Source: an uncultured Prevotellaceae bacterium (lineage in GTDB: Bacteria; Bacteroidota; Bacteroidia; Bacteroidales; Bacteroidaceae). From it: 49,336 bases of DNA. The stretch spans positions 1 through 49,336 of the forward strand of contig CALFJG010000030.1 in NCBI GenBank assembly GCA_937877625.1, in the 5' to 3' direction. Below, piece by piece: positions 1 to 8,909 of this stretch; the first letter of the stretch is position 1, and each line of letters begins with the position of its first letter. The notes below the pieces were generated by a model, which made no database searches, was not told where the DNA came from, and worked only from the letters and a program-made list of their open reading frames with translations. Both the position numbers and the translations under genes were made by a program.

Positions 1-107
1 AATAGCGACTATTGAAAATCATTTAGTTACAAAGAAAATTGGGTGGCTTTGGGTGTCGCATTGACGAAGCAGGGAAATGAGGGCAATTGCTGAATATATA
101 GCAGGAA

Positions 108-704
108 ATGGATACCTTTGCAGAAGAAAAGTGGTTGAATGTTATCCAAACTCATAGAAACGTATATGACATGATGGGCTTTCTGACACTTCTTCAAATG
201 GATGCATTGATGACAATGATATGTATATTTCAAGCCCATAATGACACGGAACGAGTTATGCTGTGCAAGCATGCTTATACAATACTTTATGAGGCTAAGG
301 ACAATAACTTTAGTAAAAAGGTGTCTCATGAAATGAGATTATATCCAGAGGATATAGTTAATAAAGAAGAACTTGATTCTTTTTGGAAGGGGGTTAAGTC
401 TCTCCTTGGAAAGATGATTGACAAAAAAGAAGCAGGAAGTATTCGACATAAATTGGATGCCCATAAAGACAAGTCATTTATGACTCAGATTGTATTGTAT
501 AAAACATGTGATTGGGCTGTGAGTGTTGTAAACCTATTTGGATTTATCAGACTCATTGATACAATTCAATTTTACATGGATAATATTCACCAAAAGGTGT
601 GTGTGTTATATGATCAGTATAGGACTTTTATGGAAGAAAGGATAAAACAGTACGAAGATATATTAATACAATTAAAGGAGTATAAAGAGTCTCCACAAGA
701 ATAA
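108..704 (+). CDS. Unknown all-helical protein, possible HEPN-like fold
   Basis: I do not recognise this 198-aa protein. It is AT-rich, predicted mostly helical, rich in Lys and Glu, and has no signal peptide or clear membrane segment. Residues 112-120 read IRHKLDAHK, which contains R-x5-H (R113, H119). That spacing fits the R-x4-6-H signature of HEPN ribonuclease domains, and the surrounding wording resembles the 'IRNK..AHKD' segment of such proteins; this is a motif-level inference only. The ATG at 108 follows an AGGAA just upstream, and stop codons in the same frame just before it rule out a longer product. The next gene, an AlbA_2 ATP-binding protein, lies 136 bp downstream on the same strand. 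Codon use is much more AT-rich than in genes after 3 kb, which suggests acquisition by transfer. Bases 1-107 hold no gene I can support. Confidence 0.6.
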   Translation: MDTFAEEKWLNVIQTHRNVYDMMGFLTLLQMDALMTMICIFQAHNDTERVMLCKHAYTILYEAKDNNFSKKVSHEMRLYPEDIVNKEELDSFWKGVKSLLGKMIDKKEAGSIRHKLDAHKDKSFMTQIVLYKTCDWAVSVVNLFGFIRLIDTIQFYMDNIHQKVCVLYDQYRTFMEERIKQYEDILIQLKEYKESPQE

Positions 705-840
705 CAAAGAAAAACGTCCGAAAAATTCGATACGGACATCCATCATGCAGTGAGGCCATGATTCATAACCTTGAATATAGAGGGTTGTTAATTCCATGAT
801 CACAGAATACTAAAGTTAAAAACAAAGCGTTTATAATGGT

Positions 841-2367
841 ATGAAAATAGACATCAACAATCTTACGGCGTATCAGGAAGATCATCGTATAGAGGCAAAA
901 ACGGCAAAGAACCAGATTCCCAATAGTATTTGGGAAACCTATTCATCATTTGCCAATACAGAAGGAGGAATTATCCTGCTTGGAGTCGTGGAAGAGAATG
1001 ACCACTCGTTTTCTGTGAAGGGTGTTGAGGATTCACATAAACTGATAGGCGACTTCTGGAATATGGTGAATAACCGTCAGAAGGTAAGTGTCAACATTTT
1101 GACTAATAACATGGTATATGACCAGGAGGTTGAAGGCAAACAAATTGTCGTGATTGAAGTTCCTCGGGCAGACCGCACCATACGACCTGTGTATATTGGA
1201 CAAGACCCAATGCGCGGGACTTATGTACGTTATGGCGAAGGTGACCATTTGTGCAATCGTGACCAAATTGCGGCTATATACCGTGATGCTACTACATCGA
1301 CTCCAGATACAAATGTGCTTAAGGGGCTGGATATGTCGGTATTCGATATGAATACGGTGCATGACTACCGCAACTACTTCAACGGGAAACATGCCGGCCA
1401 TGTGTGGAGCAAACAGGATGATGAAATGTTCCTGCGCAGTATTGGGGCTATGGGCTTCGACCGTGAGGATGGTCGTGTGTATCCGACGGTAGCAGGACTG
1501 CTGATGTTTGGGCATGAGTATGACATTATGCGAGAGATGCCTGACTATTTCCTCGATTACCGTGAGCAACTTGACTCAAAGATCCGATGGACACATCGGA
1601 TAGTATCATCCTCTGGCGATTGGAGCGGCAACTTATTCGACTTTTTCTTCCATGTATATCATCGATTACGGAGTGCTTTCCCCGTGCCATTCCAACTCAG
1701 CCAGGATGGGAGTCGGGAAGATGAAGTTCCTATGCATAAGGCTTTGCGTGAAATGATTGTCAATACGCTGGCCCACTCCGATTACTATGGTCAAAAAGGC
1801 ATTGTAATCATCCGTCGGCCAGATTCGCTCACATTTGCCAATCCGGGTGATATGAGACCTGGACTTAAAACTGCTTTGAGCGGTGGAACTTCTGACGCAC
1901 GAAATTCCACCATTATGAAGATGTTTGGCCTGCTTGACTTCGGAGAACGGGCTGGAAGTGGCATCCCAGATTTGTTTGATATTTGTAAATCGGAACTCTG
2001 TTCACAGCCTGAATACCAAGTTTCATATGCTCCCTCACGCACAACATTGACTATAGACATGAGTAAAATGACACAGTCGAAGCGGACGATAAAAGCGGAC
2101 GATAATAAAAAAACGGACGATAACAGCAAAACGGACGATAAACGGACGATAAGGGAGGACGATAAACGGACGATAAGGACGGACGATAAACGGACGATAG
2201 TTATTGACTACATTCGTAGAAATGGTGAGGCAAAAACTGAGGATCTTGTAAAACTTCTTGATTCTAGTACAACAAGAACAAAGGTGCTTCTCTATCAGTT
2301 AGTGGATGAGGGTATTCTTGTCTCTTGCGGAGGAAATAGAAATCGTACTTACAAACTGAGAGAATAA
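841..2367 (+). CDS. AlbA_2 (Schlafen AlbA_2-type) ATP-binding protein with winged-helix C-terminus
   Basis: The 508-aa product begins with an AlbA_2 domain (about residues 8-120; 'RIEAKTAKNQIPNSIWETYSSFANTEGGIILLG' region, with the conserved E-K and FANTEGG core). It continues with a HATPase_c_4-like region (about 300-400; N-T-L-A-H-S-D-Y and a later G-x-G-I segment), and ends in a winged-helix segment (about 455-505) typical of this 'ATP-binding / putative DNA-binding' family. Members are common in bacterial genomes, often in islands, and are thought to act as regulators or defence-related proteins; the exact role is unknown. Between the ATPase part and the winged helix lies a low-complexity linker made of K-x-D-D-[NK] and DDKRTI repeats (about residues 415-452), encoded by the short DNA repeat listed separately. 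The frame is intact and of normal length for the family. Confidence 0.88.
   Translation: MKIDINNLTAYQEDHRIEAKTAKNQIPNSIWETYSSFANTEGGIILLGVVEENDHSFSVKGVEDSHKLIGDFWNMVNNRQKVSVNILTNNMVYDQEVEGKQIVVIEVPRADRTIRPVYIGQDPMRGTYVRYGEGDHLCNRDQIAAIYRDATTSTPDTNVLKGLDMSVFDMNTVHDYRNYFNGKHAGHVWSKQDDEMFLRSIGAMGFDREDGRVYPTVAGLLMFGHEYDIMREMPDYFLDYREQLDSKIRWTHRIVSSSGDWSGNLFDFFFHVYHRLRSAFPVPFQLSQDGSREDEVPMHKALREMIVNTLAHSDYYGQKGIVIIRRPDSLTFANPGDMRPGLKTALSGGTSDARNSTIMKMFGLLDFGERAGSGIPDLFDICKSELCSQPEYQVSYAPSRTTLTIDMSKMTQSKRTIKADDNKKTDDNSKTDDKRTIREDDKRTIRTDDKRTIVIDYIRRNGEAKTEDLVKLLDSSTTRTKVLLYQLVDEGILVSCGGNRNRTYKLRE
2083..2198 (+). repeat. Nine-copy GGACGATA repeat inside the AlbA_2 gene
   Basis: The heptamer GGACGAT occurs nine times in 116 bp, at spacings from 10 to 18 bp, and codes for the repeated (T/K/E)DD(K/N) and KRTI units of the linker. 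Because the spacings are not all multiples of three, copies fall in more than one codon phase. The copies toward the 3' end are almost identical (CGGACGATAA), which suggests recent expansion by slippage. Gain or loss of a copy could change linker length or shift the frame ahead of the winged helix. Confidence 0.85.
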
Positions 2368-2540
2368 TCGTAGTCAGATTTCAAATAGTACAATTTATCC
2401 AAGAATATTATGCCTACCTCTGCATCCGACGATGAGTCACGAAACAGGCGGTGGCTCCGAGTCGGGTGTTCTTTTAGGCAATTTGTAGCAGAACGTAGAA
2501 TTGAGAACGGTCTCCTATTCGTAACCCGAATATTCCTCTA

Positions 2541-2732
2541 TCTTCGGAACTGCCTTTATATAAAGAAAACCTGCAATTTCTTCCAAAGTATCTGAAAGAC
2601 GACCTGAAAGCCTTCCCCTATACCAACGGCGGGCTGTTTGAGGAACAGATAGAGATACCGCAGTTCACCGACGAGCTGCGCCAAGTGTTGCTGACAAATG
2701 CCAGCCTCGACTTCGACTGGAGCAAAATTTCG
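2541..2732 (+). pseudogene. Relic of an MmeI-like (type IIG/IIL) restriction-modification methyltransferase
   Basis: Translating with codons in frame with position 2541 gives about 64 residues that include KYLKDDLKAFPYTNGGLFEE and then IEIPQFTDELRQVLL and FDWSKIS. This matches, from memory of the family, the conserved N-terminal helical region of large class I DNA methyltransferases of the MmeI/type IIG group ('..L..FPYVNGGLF....IP.F.......LL......FDWSKISPxIFG'). The similarity stops exactly at WSKIS, where the catalytic domain should follow. Instead the sequence enters GC-rich palindromic repeats. Nothing of the SAM-binding or NPPY regions remains, so this is a dead fragment. The last part is still open (GTG at 2685 to a stop at 2969), but that reading is a chimaera of relic and repeat. 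Nothing identifiable lies between 2368 and 2540. Confidence 0.7.
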
Positions 2733-2735
2733 GAG

Positions 2736-2875
2736 CAGGCGAGCCTTATGCCGGAGCGCACGCGGCCCGCGTGCAAGATAGTGCAGGCGAGCCGCGTGCG
2801 CTCCCAGACGCCAGAGCTCCCAGTGAATGCAGGCGAGCCGCCTGCGCTCCCAGATGCCTGCGCTCCCAATGGGCG
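2736..2875. repeat. GC-rich palindromic tandem repeat, three degenerate 46-47-bp units
   Basis: Units start at 2736, 2783 and 2829 with GCAGGCGAGCC. Units two and three continue with GCGTGCGCTCCCAG and GCCTGCGCTCCCAG. Each unit can form a short stem: GCAGGC-gagcc-GCCTGC in unit three, and GCACGCG-gcc-CGCGTGC inside unit one. Base changes on one arm are mirrored on the other, as expected if the hairpin is kept. The block is far more GC-rich than the genes on its left. It sits exactly where the methyltransferase relic breaks off, so it may mark the point of deletion or insertion. Confidence 0.7.
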
Positions 2876-2903
2876 ACGAGCGATTAGAAGGAGGTATCAG
2901 AAA

Positions 2904-2949
2904 GAAGTGAACCCCGAAAGTTTTTGGAATAACTTTCGGGGTTCACTTC
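2904..2949 (-). terminator. 19-bp perfect hairpin, likely terminator of the FAS1-SusCD operon
   Basis: The arms at 2904-2922 and 2931-2949 are perfectly complementary over 19 bp (GAAGTGAACCCCGAAAGTT and its reverse complement) with an 8-base loop. Read on the minus strand it lies 86 bases after the SusD stop codon and is followed by TTCTTTC-like pyrimidine-rich sequence. A rho-independent terminator is the simplest reading. The unusually long perfect stem also allows it to be an end of a small mobile or MITE-like element. Confidence 0.6.
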
Positions 2950-3035
2950 GAATTTTACGTGCCCTCTAATTTTCAGAGAACTAATTAGCAAAGTAATTGA
3001 CGCGTATTGCTGTATTACCTGCGTAAGTCTTTGAT

Positions 3036-5294
3036 TTAATAGGGGCTTTTCAGATACCAGTTCTGCTCATCGGAGAGGTAGTTGAATACCGTGGTATTTC
3101 CGAGGTTTGTAGGCTGTTCGTATGGTTTGAGGCTGAGGTCGCGTCGTGCAATGAGCCAAGCCATCCATACGGAGCCGTAGTTAGCACCGAGGTAGGAGTC
3201 TTGGTTCTTGTGGCGCGCCATACGCATTAGGTCGTAGTAGCGGAAGCCCTCAAAGCTGAGTGCCAGGGCACCTTCATCGGCAATAAGTGTCTCCACGGCA
3301 TTGATTTGCGCAGCGAGCATCTCGTCGGTGGGTACTTCTATGGGTAGATAGACGCTGTCCCAAACTTCCTCGTCGTCGCTGCCGTCGCCGCTACTGCCGT
3401 CTTCACCGTCCATCATACGACGTGCGTAGCTGGCAGCCTCGGCCAGTGAGAGGCCGGAGCGTACGGCTTCGTCGGCAATGCGCTGCGCCACTACATTTTC
3501 GTAGGTGTACTCGGTGTTGCCGCGTGTGGATAAGCCGCAACCCATTTCGTGGATGCCGAGTTGGTTGCGCCAGTAGCTCTCATCGCTGAAGTTGAGCCAC
3601 GTCTTCTCGGACGACATCATCAGTTCATAGGGCGAGATGTGGTTTGCCCCCTTGAAGGCTGCTGTGCCAAAGGCGTAGTTAACGGAATCGATGGTGCAGC
3701 GGAAGGTACGAACGTGGTTGTCCTCGTCCTCTGAGTCAAGCCTCCAAACAAGGCCGGGTATTTCGCCGGTGGTGAGGTTTATCTGGTTGTCGGGCAGGTA
3801 GAGCGTGTTGAGCCCGTCGTGGAGGATAGCGAAGGCATAACGTGGGAAACCTGCGCGGTTGATAGCCTCTGCGAAGTGTAGGTAGAGCTGAATGGTGGTA
3901 TAGAGCGGAATAGAATAGCGGAAGGTATAGCCACCTGTGGATACGCCGTCGCCATTGACTTTTCCGGGTGTGAATTTTTGAATAAACCGTATACGCCCCT
4001 CATCGGTACGCACGAGTGGTGAAGCACCTGCGAGGCGTGCATCGCCGAGATCGTCGGGATACTTCATCACGTCTTCGGTGGAGCGGTCGTCGTTGATAGC
4101 ATTGAGTTGTGCCTTATTGAGTGCTACATATCCCTCGGAGGGTGCGAGTTGGCGTTTCTTATAGTTAGCACCTGTTACGCGCACGGCACCTACGTCGGAC
4201 ACATAGTCATCATCGGGGTCGTCCATTTCAACGTTGCTGGTAGTGGTGCTTGAGCTAAGTTCAAAGCCAAAGATTTCGGGAATACGCTTGAGCACGAGTC
4301 CGAAGTTGGTACTTGCGGCAGAGGGAACGAACGTCACGGCGTTGGCGGTGGTGGTATTGCCATAACTTGCACCATAGTTTTGGTTCACCCAGCTATCAAC
4401 GTTGACACTGTAACTACGACGTCCGCCGAAGAGCGACTCGCTGTATTGTGCACGATAGTTAGTGATATAGCCATAGCAATAGCCGCGTCCGCTCTTGTCG
4501 GAGAAGTAGTTATAGTAGTACTCGGCGGCTTTCTCGTAGTCGGCTTTGGTTTGTGCACAGAGGAGATAGAGTTCTGCCATAATGATGTCGGCATGGAACA
4601 ACGTTAATTTGCTTGACATCGTGTTCTGTCCGTCATAGTAATATACACCGTATTGTGGCAGTCCGTCTTTATACTCATACTCATAGGCTCGCCATAGTTC
4701 GCCGCTTGTAGCGTTGTTGAGGCGGTTGAGGAGGTTTTCCTCGCCGGCCTCAAGCGACACCCACCCCTCGGCCGGGTTGGTTTCCCAACCGGTGCCGGCA
4801 CTGGTTACGGGTACGCTGATAAAAGGCACGCGGCCATAGTTTTGCACGAGTTGCATATACGCCCATGCACGGATGAGAATAACCTGTGCCACTTCCTTTT
4901 TCATCAAGTCGTTGTAGTTGAGCGTCTTGGTGGAGTCCACCGCTGCAAGATAGATGTTGCAGTGGTTGATGACGTTGTAGTAGCCTGCACGGTTGAGCAG
5001 TTGGCACTCGCCATCGATGGGCTGTCGGAAGTTGGCTATACGGTCGATAGAATCGCTGGTGTAGGAAGTGGTGGTGACAAGGTCGCCACGAGCCTCGCCA
5101 AGTATGACGTTTTGCTCAGCCACTTGCTGCACGCTACGCAGTATGCCGAGATAGTTGAAAAGTGTGTCGCTGATGGTGCGGTCGGTATCGGAGGCACTGG
5201 TCATATCGGGCGTAAGCATATCTTCGCACGAAGTGGTGGTGACAGCGAAGGTGAGGAGAGACACCAGAACAGCGGTTAAAGTTCTTGCTTTCAT
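3036..5294 (-). CDS. RagB/SusD family surface lipoprotein (module 2)
   Basis: This is the SusD-type partner of the SusC porin encoded just upstream; such proteins sit on the outer membrane as ligand-binding lids. I start it at the ATG at 5294 (MKARTLTAVLVS..), which gives a lipoprotein signal with lipobox TTSC and acidic residues right after the Cys (CED). An upstream ATG at 5381 would add a charged 29-residue extension in front of the signal peptide and is unlikely. The product is 752 aa, longer than most SusD proteins (about 500-650). SusD features include the N-terminal helical 'TLFNYLGILRSVQQVAEQN' segment, the 'IRAWAYMQLVQNYGRVPF' TPR-like helix, and the C-terminal 'LSFEGFRYYDLMRMARHK' helix. 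An acidic Gly/Ser/Asp-rich insertion lies at about residues 630-650. It is the last gene of the six-gene minus-strand operon; the ligand is unknown. Confidence 0.93.
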   Translation of the reverse strand: MKARTLTAVLVSLLTFAVTTTSCEDMLTPDMTSASDTDRTISDTLFNYLGILRSVQQVAEQNVILGEARGDLVTTTSYTSDSIDRIANFRQPIDGECQLLNRAGYYNVINHCNIYLAAVDSTKTLNYNDLMKKEVAQVILIRAWAYMQLVQNYGRVPFISVPVTSAGTGWETNPAEGWVSLEAGEENLLNRLNNATSGELWRAYEYEYKDGLPQYGVYYYDGQNTMSSKLTLFHADIIMAELYLLCAQTKADYEKAAEYYYNYFSDKSGRGYCYGYITNYRAQYSESLFGGRRSYSVNVDSWVNQNYGASYGNTTTANAVTFVPSAASTNFGLVLKRIPEIFGFELSSSTTTSNVEMDDPDDDYVSDVGAVRVTGANYKKRQLAPSEGYVALNKAQLNAINDDRSTEDVMKYPDDLGDARLAGASPLVRTDEGRIRFIQKFTPGKVNGDGVSTGGYTFRYSIPLYTTIQLYLHFAEAINRAGFPRYAFAILHDGLNTLYLPDNQINLTTGEIPGLVWRLDSEDEDNHVRTFRCTIDSVNYAFGTAAFKGANHISPYELMMSSEKTWLNFSDESYWRNQLGIHEMGCGLSTRGNTEYTYENVVAQRIADEAVRSGLSLAEAASYARRMMDGEDGSSGDGSDDEEVWDSVYLPIEVPTDEMLAAQINAVETLIADEGALALSFEGFRYYDLMRMARHKNQDSYLGANYGSVWMAWLIARRDLSLKPYEQPTNLGNTTVFNYLSDEQNWYLKSPY

Positions 5295-5408
5295 AGGTAT
5301 GCGGTAAGTTTTTGAGTGGGTGAAGCGTGGGAGGAAGCGACGCGGCTTAGGCGGCTGTTCCGCTTCGCTCTGCGGCTTCAACTACTGTATAACTTATATA
5401 TAAACGGA

Positions 5409-8400
5409 TTAGAGGTTGATGGTTACGCCGAAATTGTAGCTGCGGCTTGAGGGAAGGAGGCCTGCATCGATGCCTTGGTAGAGAATGCCTTGTCCGATAC
5501 TAACCTCGGGGTCGCTGCCGAGATACTTCGTGAGTGTAAAGACGTTGTTGGCCTCGCCCCAGAGTGTTAAGCCCTGCAACCAGGAGAGTGTGAGAGGCAC
5601 TTCCCAAGTGAGACGTATCTTCTTGAGTTTGAGGTAAGAGCCGTCTTCTATCCAGCGGTCGGAGAAACGCTCGTTGTTCACCCACTCTTCGTTGGTGTAG
5701 AACATGGTGCGTGGTATGTCGGTCACCTGTCCGTCATAGCGCCAGCGGTTTACCACGGCGGTGGTTTGGTTGCCGATCACATTTACCTGCGAGGCACTCT
5801 CGAGTTGCATACGCTGATAATTAAATATGTCGCCGCCGACACTGTACTTGAAGTTGAGGTCGAGGGAGAGACGTTTCCACGAGAGGCGGGTATATATATT
5901 GCCGTAGAAGTCGGGGTTGGGGTCGCCAATGACTACCATATCGGCATCGCTTATCCAGCCGTCATTGTTTTGATCGACGAAATGCACGTCACCAGCCTTA
6001 AAGTTGCGATAGGGTTGCTCGGCCAGTCCGGTGGGATAGCGCAGATAGCCGTACTTTCCGGCGGTGGATGCCTCGGCATCGGTGCTAAACACACCTTTTG
6101 TCTGGAAGCCGTAGAACACACCCACGGGGTTGCCCACAGCAGAGAGGATATTGTTATAACGCTGCCTATCAACTATCTGTCCGTAGACGAAACTGGTGTA
6201 ACCGTTGATAGTGGTAGGGTTACCGGTCTTTTGTCCGTTGGCATCGAGGGCGTAGTGCTCAATGGAGTTGAGTGCGGAGGAAGGCAGTTTGGTAAGCTCA
6301 TTGTGGTAGTGGCCTACGGAGAAGCCTGCCTGCCAGCGCCAGTTGTTGGAGGCGATGAGAATACCATCTACATTGAGGTCGAGGCCGAGGTTCTTAAGTG
6401 CACCATCGTTGCTGAGTTGCACGGCCTGTCCGGTGATGTCGCTAACGGACTTGTAGGACAGTAGGTTAATGGTCTTAGCATAGTAGAGGTTCAAGCCGAA
6501 CATCAAGCGGTTTTTGAGCAGCCCGGCTTGTATTCCTCCGCTGAAACGGTGGGTGGTTTCCCAAGCGAGTTTGGGGTTCTCGATATTGGCTATGGAAAGG
6601 GCTGTGGCCTTCTGCATAAATACGACGTTCTTGAGGTAAGTGCGGCTGGCGTAGTAGTCGAGGTCGTCGTTGCCACTCATATCGTAGCCGAGGGTAAGTT
6701 TGAGATAGTCCACAGAAGGTACGCGGAACCAGTCTTCGTTGCTGATAACCCACCCTGCCTGTACAGAGGGGAAGAGGCCCCAGCGCACGCCGAGGAGGTC
6801 GAGGCCGCCCTTGGCCTTATCGCCGAAGCGTGAGCTGCTCTCCATAGACGCTGTAACGTTGAGGAAGTAGCGGTTGCGATAGTTGTAGTCGGCATTGGCG
6901 TACCAAGCGATGCTTCGCCACTCATCGTCCACACCGTCCATATTACGATACTGCAAGTCGTACTTTACGTTGGGCTGCTTGTCGTTGTCGTTGTTGTAAA
7001 CCTCGAGGAAGCTGCTTGAATAGGTATTGGCCATAAAGCGCATACCACCGAAGAGGTTGAGGTAGTGTGCACCAAAGTGTTTTTTCCAATCTACGCGGAA
7101 GTCGTTAAAGATAAGGGTGGCCTTAGCAAACTGCGAGCGGATAGCATTGTCCACGGAGCCGAGTCCTTCAACATTGATAGTAGGTGTGCCGTTATAGGGC
7201 AGATAGTACTTCTCGTTGGTGCGGTTGATTTGATAACTGAAGCGATCGGAGATAGCGAGGTTTTTGTTCACCTGATAGCGCGGGGCTACATTGAGGTTAA
7301 ACTGTGTCTGCTCTTGGAAGTTCTTGTTGTTTCCCGAGCCGTTAGATAGGATCCAGTATGGGTTGGCCACGCCGGGGAAGCCGAACGAAGAGGCATAAGC
7401 CAAGGGGTTGTCGGAATCGCTAAATACACGTCCGGTATATACCTCGTTAGAATGTCCGAGGTCAAGCATTCCACGCTCGCGGTCGTAGTAGATGAAGTAC
7501 ATATACGGGCTTATGAAGGGCGACTGTATAAGACCGAGTACGTTGGGCGAGGAGATGTTTCGCATAGAGTAGTCTTGTGCCCATCCGTTGTCGCGCAGGT
7601 CGTAAGCACCGCGTGTGTAGCCGAGGTCGATGGCGGCGGTGAAATTCTCGAAGAGGTTGACATCGGTGTTGAAGCGGATGTTCAGACGGTTGAAGTCGTT
7701 CTTCTTTGCCGTGGACTCTCCCTGGGTGTAGCCGAGCGAGAGGTTGTACATAGCCACATCGTCACCACCTTGCACGCTCACCTTATAGTTCTGAGTGAAA
7801 GCGGTACGGTAGAGGTCTTTTTGCCAATCGACATTCTGGTGGTACATATCGTAGAAGCGATAGCCCACGGGGTCTTCGTTGAGGAAGGGGATGAGCATAT
7901 TGCCACTCATATCCTCGGCATACTCTGTGGTACCGAGGAGTTCTATGGCATAACTGCGGAACTGTGAGGCGTTCATCATCTTGATACGCTCGGGAGCGGT
8001 TTCAAAACCGCCGTAAACGCGCACGTTGATACGTGTGGCCATACTGTGTCCGCGCTTGGTGTTGATGATGAGAACGCCGTTGGCACCTTTTGCACCATAG
8101 AGGGTTGTTCCATTTTTAAGCACCTGAACACTCTCTACGTCCTCGGGGTCGAGCAGGGAGAGTACGTTGTTGACGAAACCGTCGTGGATAGTGGTGCGGT
8201 CGTACTGCATATCCCAGATGACACCATCGACAACAACGAGCGGCTGTGCGTTGGCATTGAGGGAGTTGACACCATTGATAAGCATCATCGTGCCTTGGGC
8301 GTTGAGTCCGCCGCGGCTAATCATTCGCACGTTAGCGTTGAGTACGTTTTCTATCTCGCTCTCTACGGTTTGTGCGCTGGTGAGGTTGAGTTGTGCGCTG

Positions 8401-8822
8401 CGTGCGTTGAGGATGCTGGTGCCGTCGGTGTATTGCTCACGGATAAGACCACTATAGAGCACGACATCTTGGTTGGTATCGCCTTTGATAGCGAGTTGTG
8501 CGGCGTTGTAGCCTTCTACAGAGATATAGAGGGCTGTGACATAGGCAGGCAACTTGATGGTATAGGCACCTTTGCCGTCGGTCATAGCGGTATAGCGTCG
8601 GTCGGCCAGTGCCTGCACGCGCACACCACCCATAGGCTCTTTGGTGGCGGCATCGTAAACGTGGCCCGACACTTCGCGTAGTTGCGTGGCGGCGGTAGCA
8701 GTCTGTGCGGGGGCTGACCCGGATTCGCTCTGGGCATAAGAGCAGAGGAAACCAGCGAAGCAAAGTAGCAATGCGCCCGTGCGGAAGAACCGCTGCCTGA
8801 AGTTGAAACTGTTCGTATTCAT
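5409..8822 (-). CDS. SusC/RagA family TonB-linked outer-membrane protein (module 2)
   Basis: A 1137-aa TonB-dependent transporter that would import the ligand captured by its SusD partner, encoded 114 bp downstream. An N-terminal signal peptide (about 1-30, ending near SYAQ) is followed by a carboxypeptidase-regulatory-like beta-sandwich (about 48-125), a plug domain, and a 22-strand-type barrel ending in an aromatic-poor 'FGVTINL' tail. The SusC signature near residue 235 is present but diverged: VLKNGTTLYGAKGANGVLIINTKRG in place of the usual LKDASATAIYGSRGANGVI. It follows the FAS1 lipoprotein gene after 87 bp. Compared with the module 1 SusC, this copy differs clearly in the N-terminal region and signature, so the two modules probably handle different ligands or diverged long ago. 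Confidence 0.95.
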   Translation of the reverse strand: MNTNSFNFRQRFFRTGALLLCFAGFLCSYAQSESGSAPAQTATAATQLREVSGHVYDAATKEPMGGVRVQALADRRYTAMTDGKGAYTIKLPAYVTALYISVEGYNAAQLAIKGDTNQDVVLYSGLIREQYTDGTSILNARSAQLNLTSAQTVESEIENVLNANVRMISRGGLNAQGTMMLINGVNSLNANAQPLVVVDGVIWDMQYDRTTIHDGFVNNVLSLLDPEDVESVQVLKNGTTLYGAKGANGVLIINTKRGHSMATRINVRVYGGFETAPERIKMMNASQFRSYAIELLGTTEYAEDMSGNMLIPFLNEDPVGYRFYDMYHQNVDWQKDLYRTAFTQNYKVSVQGGDDVAMYNLSLGYTQGESTAKKNDFNRLNIRFNTDVNLFENFTAAIDLGYTRGAYDLRDNGWAQDYSMRNISSPNVLGLIQSPFISPYMYFIYYDRERGMLDLGHSNEVYTGRVFSDSDNPLAYASSFGFPGVANPYWILSNGSGNNKNFQEQTQFNLNVAPRYQVNKNLAISDRFSYQINRTNEKYYLPYNGTPTINVEGLGSVDNAIRSQFAKATLIFNDFRVDWKKHFGAHYLNLFGGMRFMANTYSSSFLEVYNNDNDKQPNVKYDLQYRNMDGVDDEWRSIAWYANADYNYRNRYFLNVTASMESSSRFGDKAKGGLDLLGVRWGLFPSVQAGWVISNEDWFRVPSVDYLKLTLGYDMSGNDDLDYYASRTYLKNVVFMQKATALSIANIENPKLAWETTHRFSGGIQAGLLKNRLMFGLNLYYAKTINLLSYKSVSDITGQAVQLSNDGALKNLGLDLNVDGILIASNNWRWQAGFSVGHYHNELTKLPSSALNSIEHYALDANGQKTGNPTTINGYTSFVYGQIVDRQRYNNILSAVGNPVGVFYGFQTKGVFSTDAEASTAGKYGYLRYPTGLAEQPYRNFKAGDVHFVDQNNDGWISDADMVVIGDPNPDFYGNIYTRLSWKRLSLDLNFKYSVGGDIFNYQRMQLESASQVNVIGNQTTAVVNRWRYDGQVTDIPRTMFYTNEEWVNNERFSDRWIEDGSYLKLKKIRLTWEVPLTLSWLQGLTLWGEANNVFTLTKYLGSDPEVSIGQGILYQGIDAGLLPSSRSYNFGVTINL

Positions 8823-8909
8823 TGTTTATGTATTTTTGCAGGAACTTTGAATGACCCGTGCGTTCTGTGGAGCGCTGGGGCTTAAACGTTTAATCCTTGG
8901 GTGGGCGGC

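Noticed and set aside
2410..2595. 61-aa plus-strand open frame
   Set aside because: It overlaps the methyltransferase relic in a different frame, has no family features and no promoter.
5766..6464. 232-aa plus-strand open frame inside the SusC gene
   Set aside because: It is Val/Gly-rich antisense shadow of a confident SusC sequence. Similar frames at 7452, 8046 and 16725 are rejected for the same reason.
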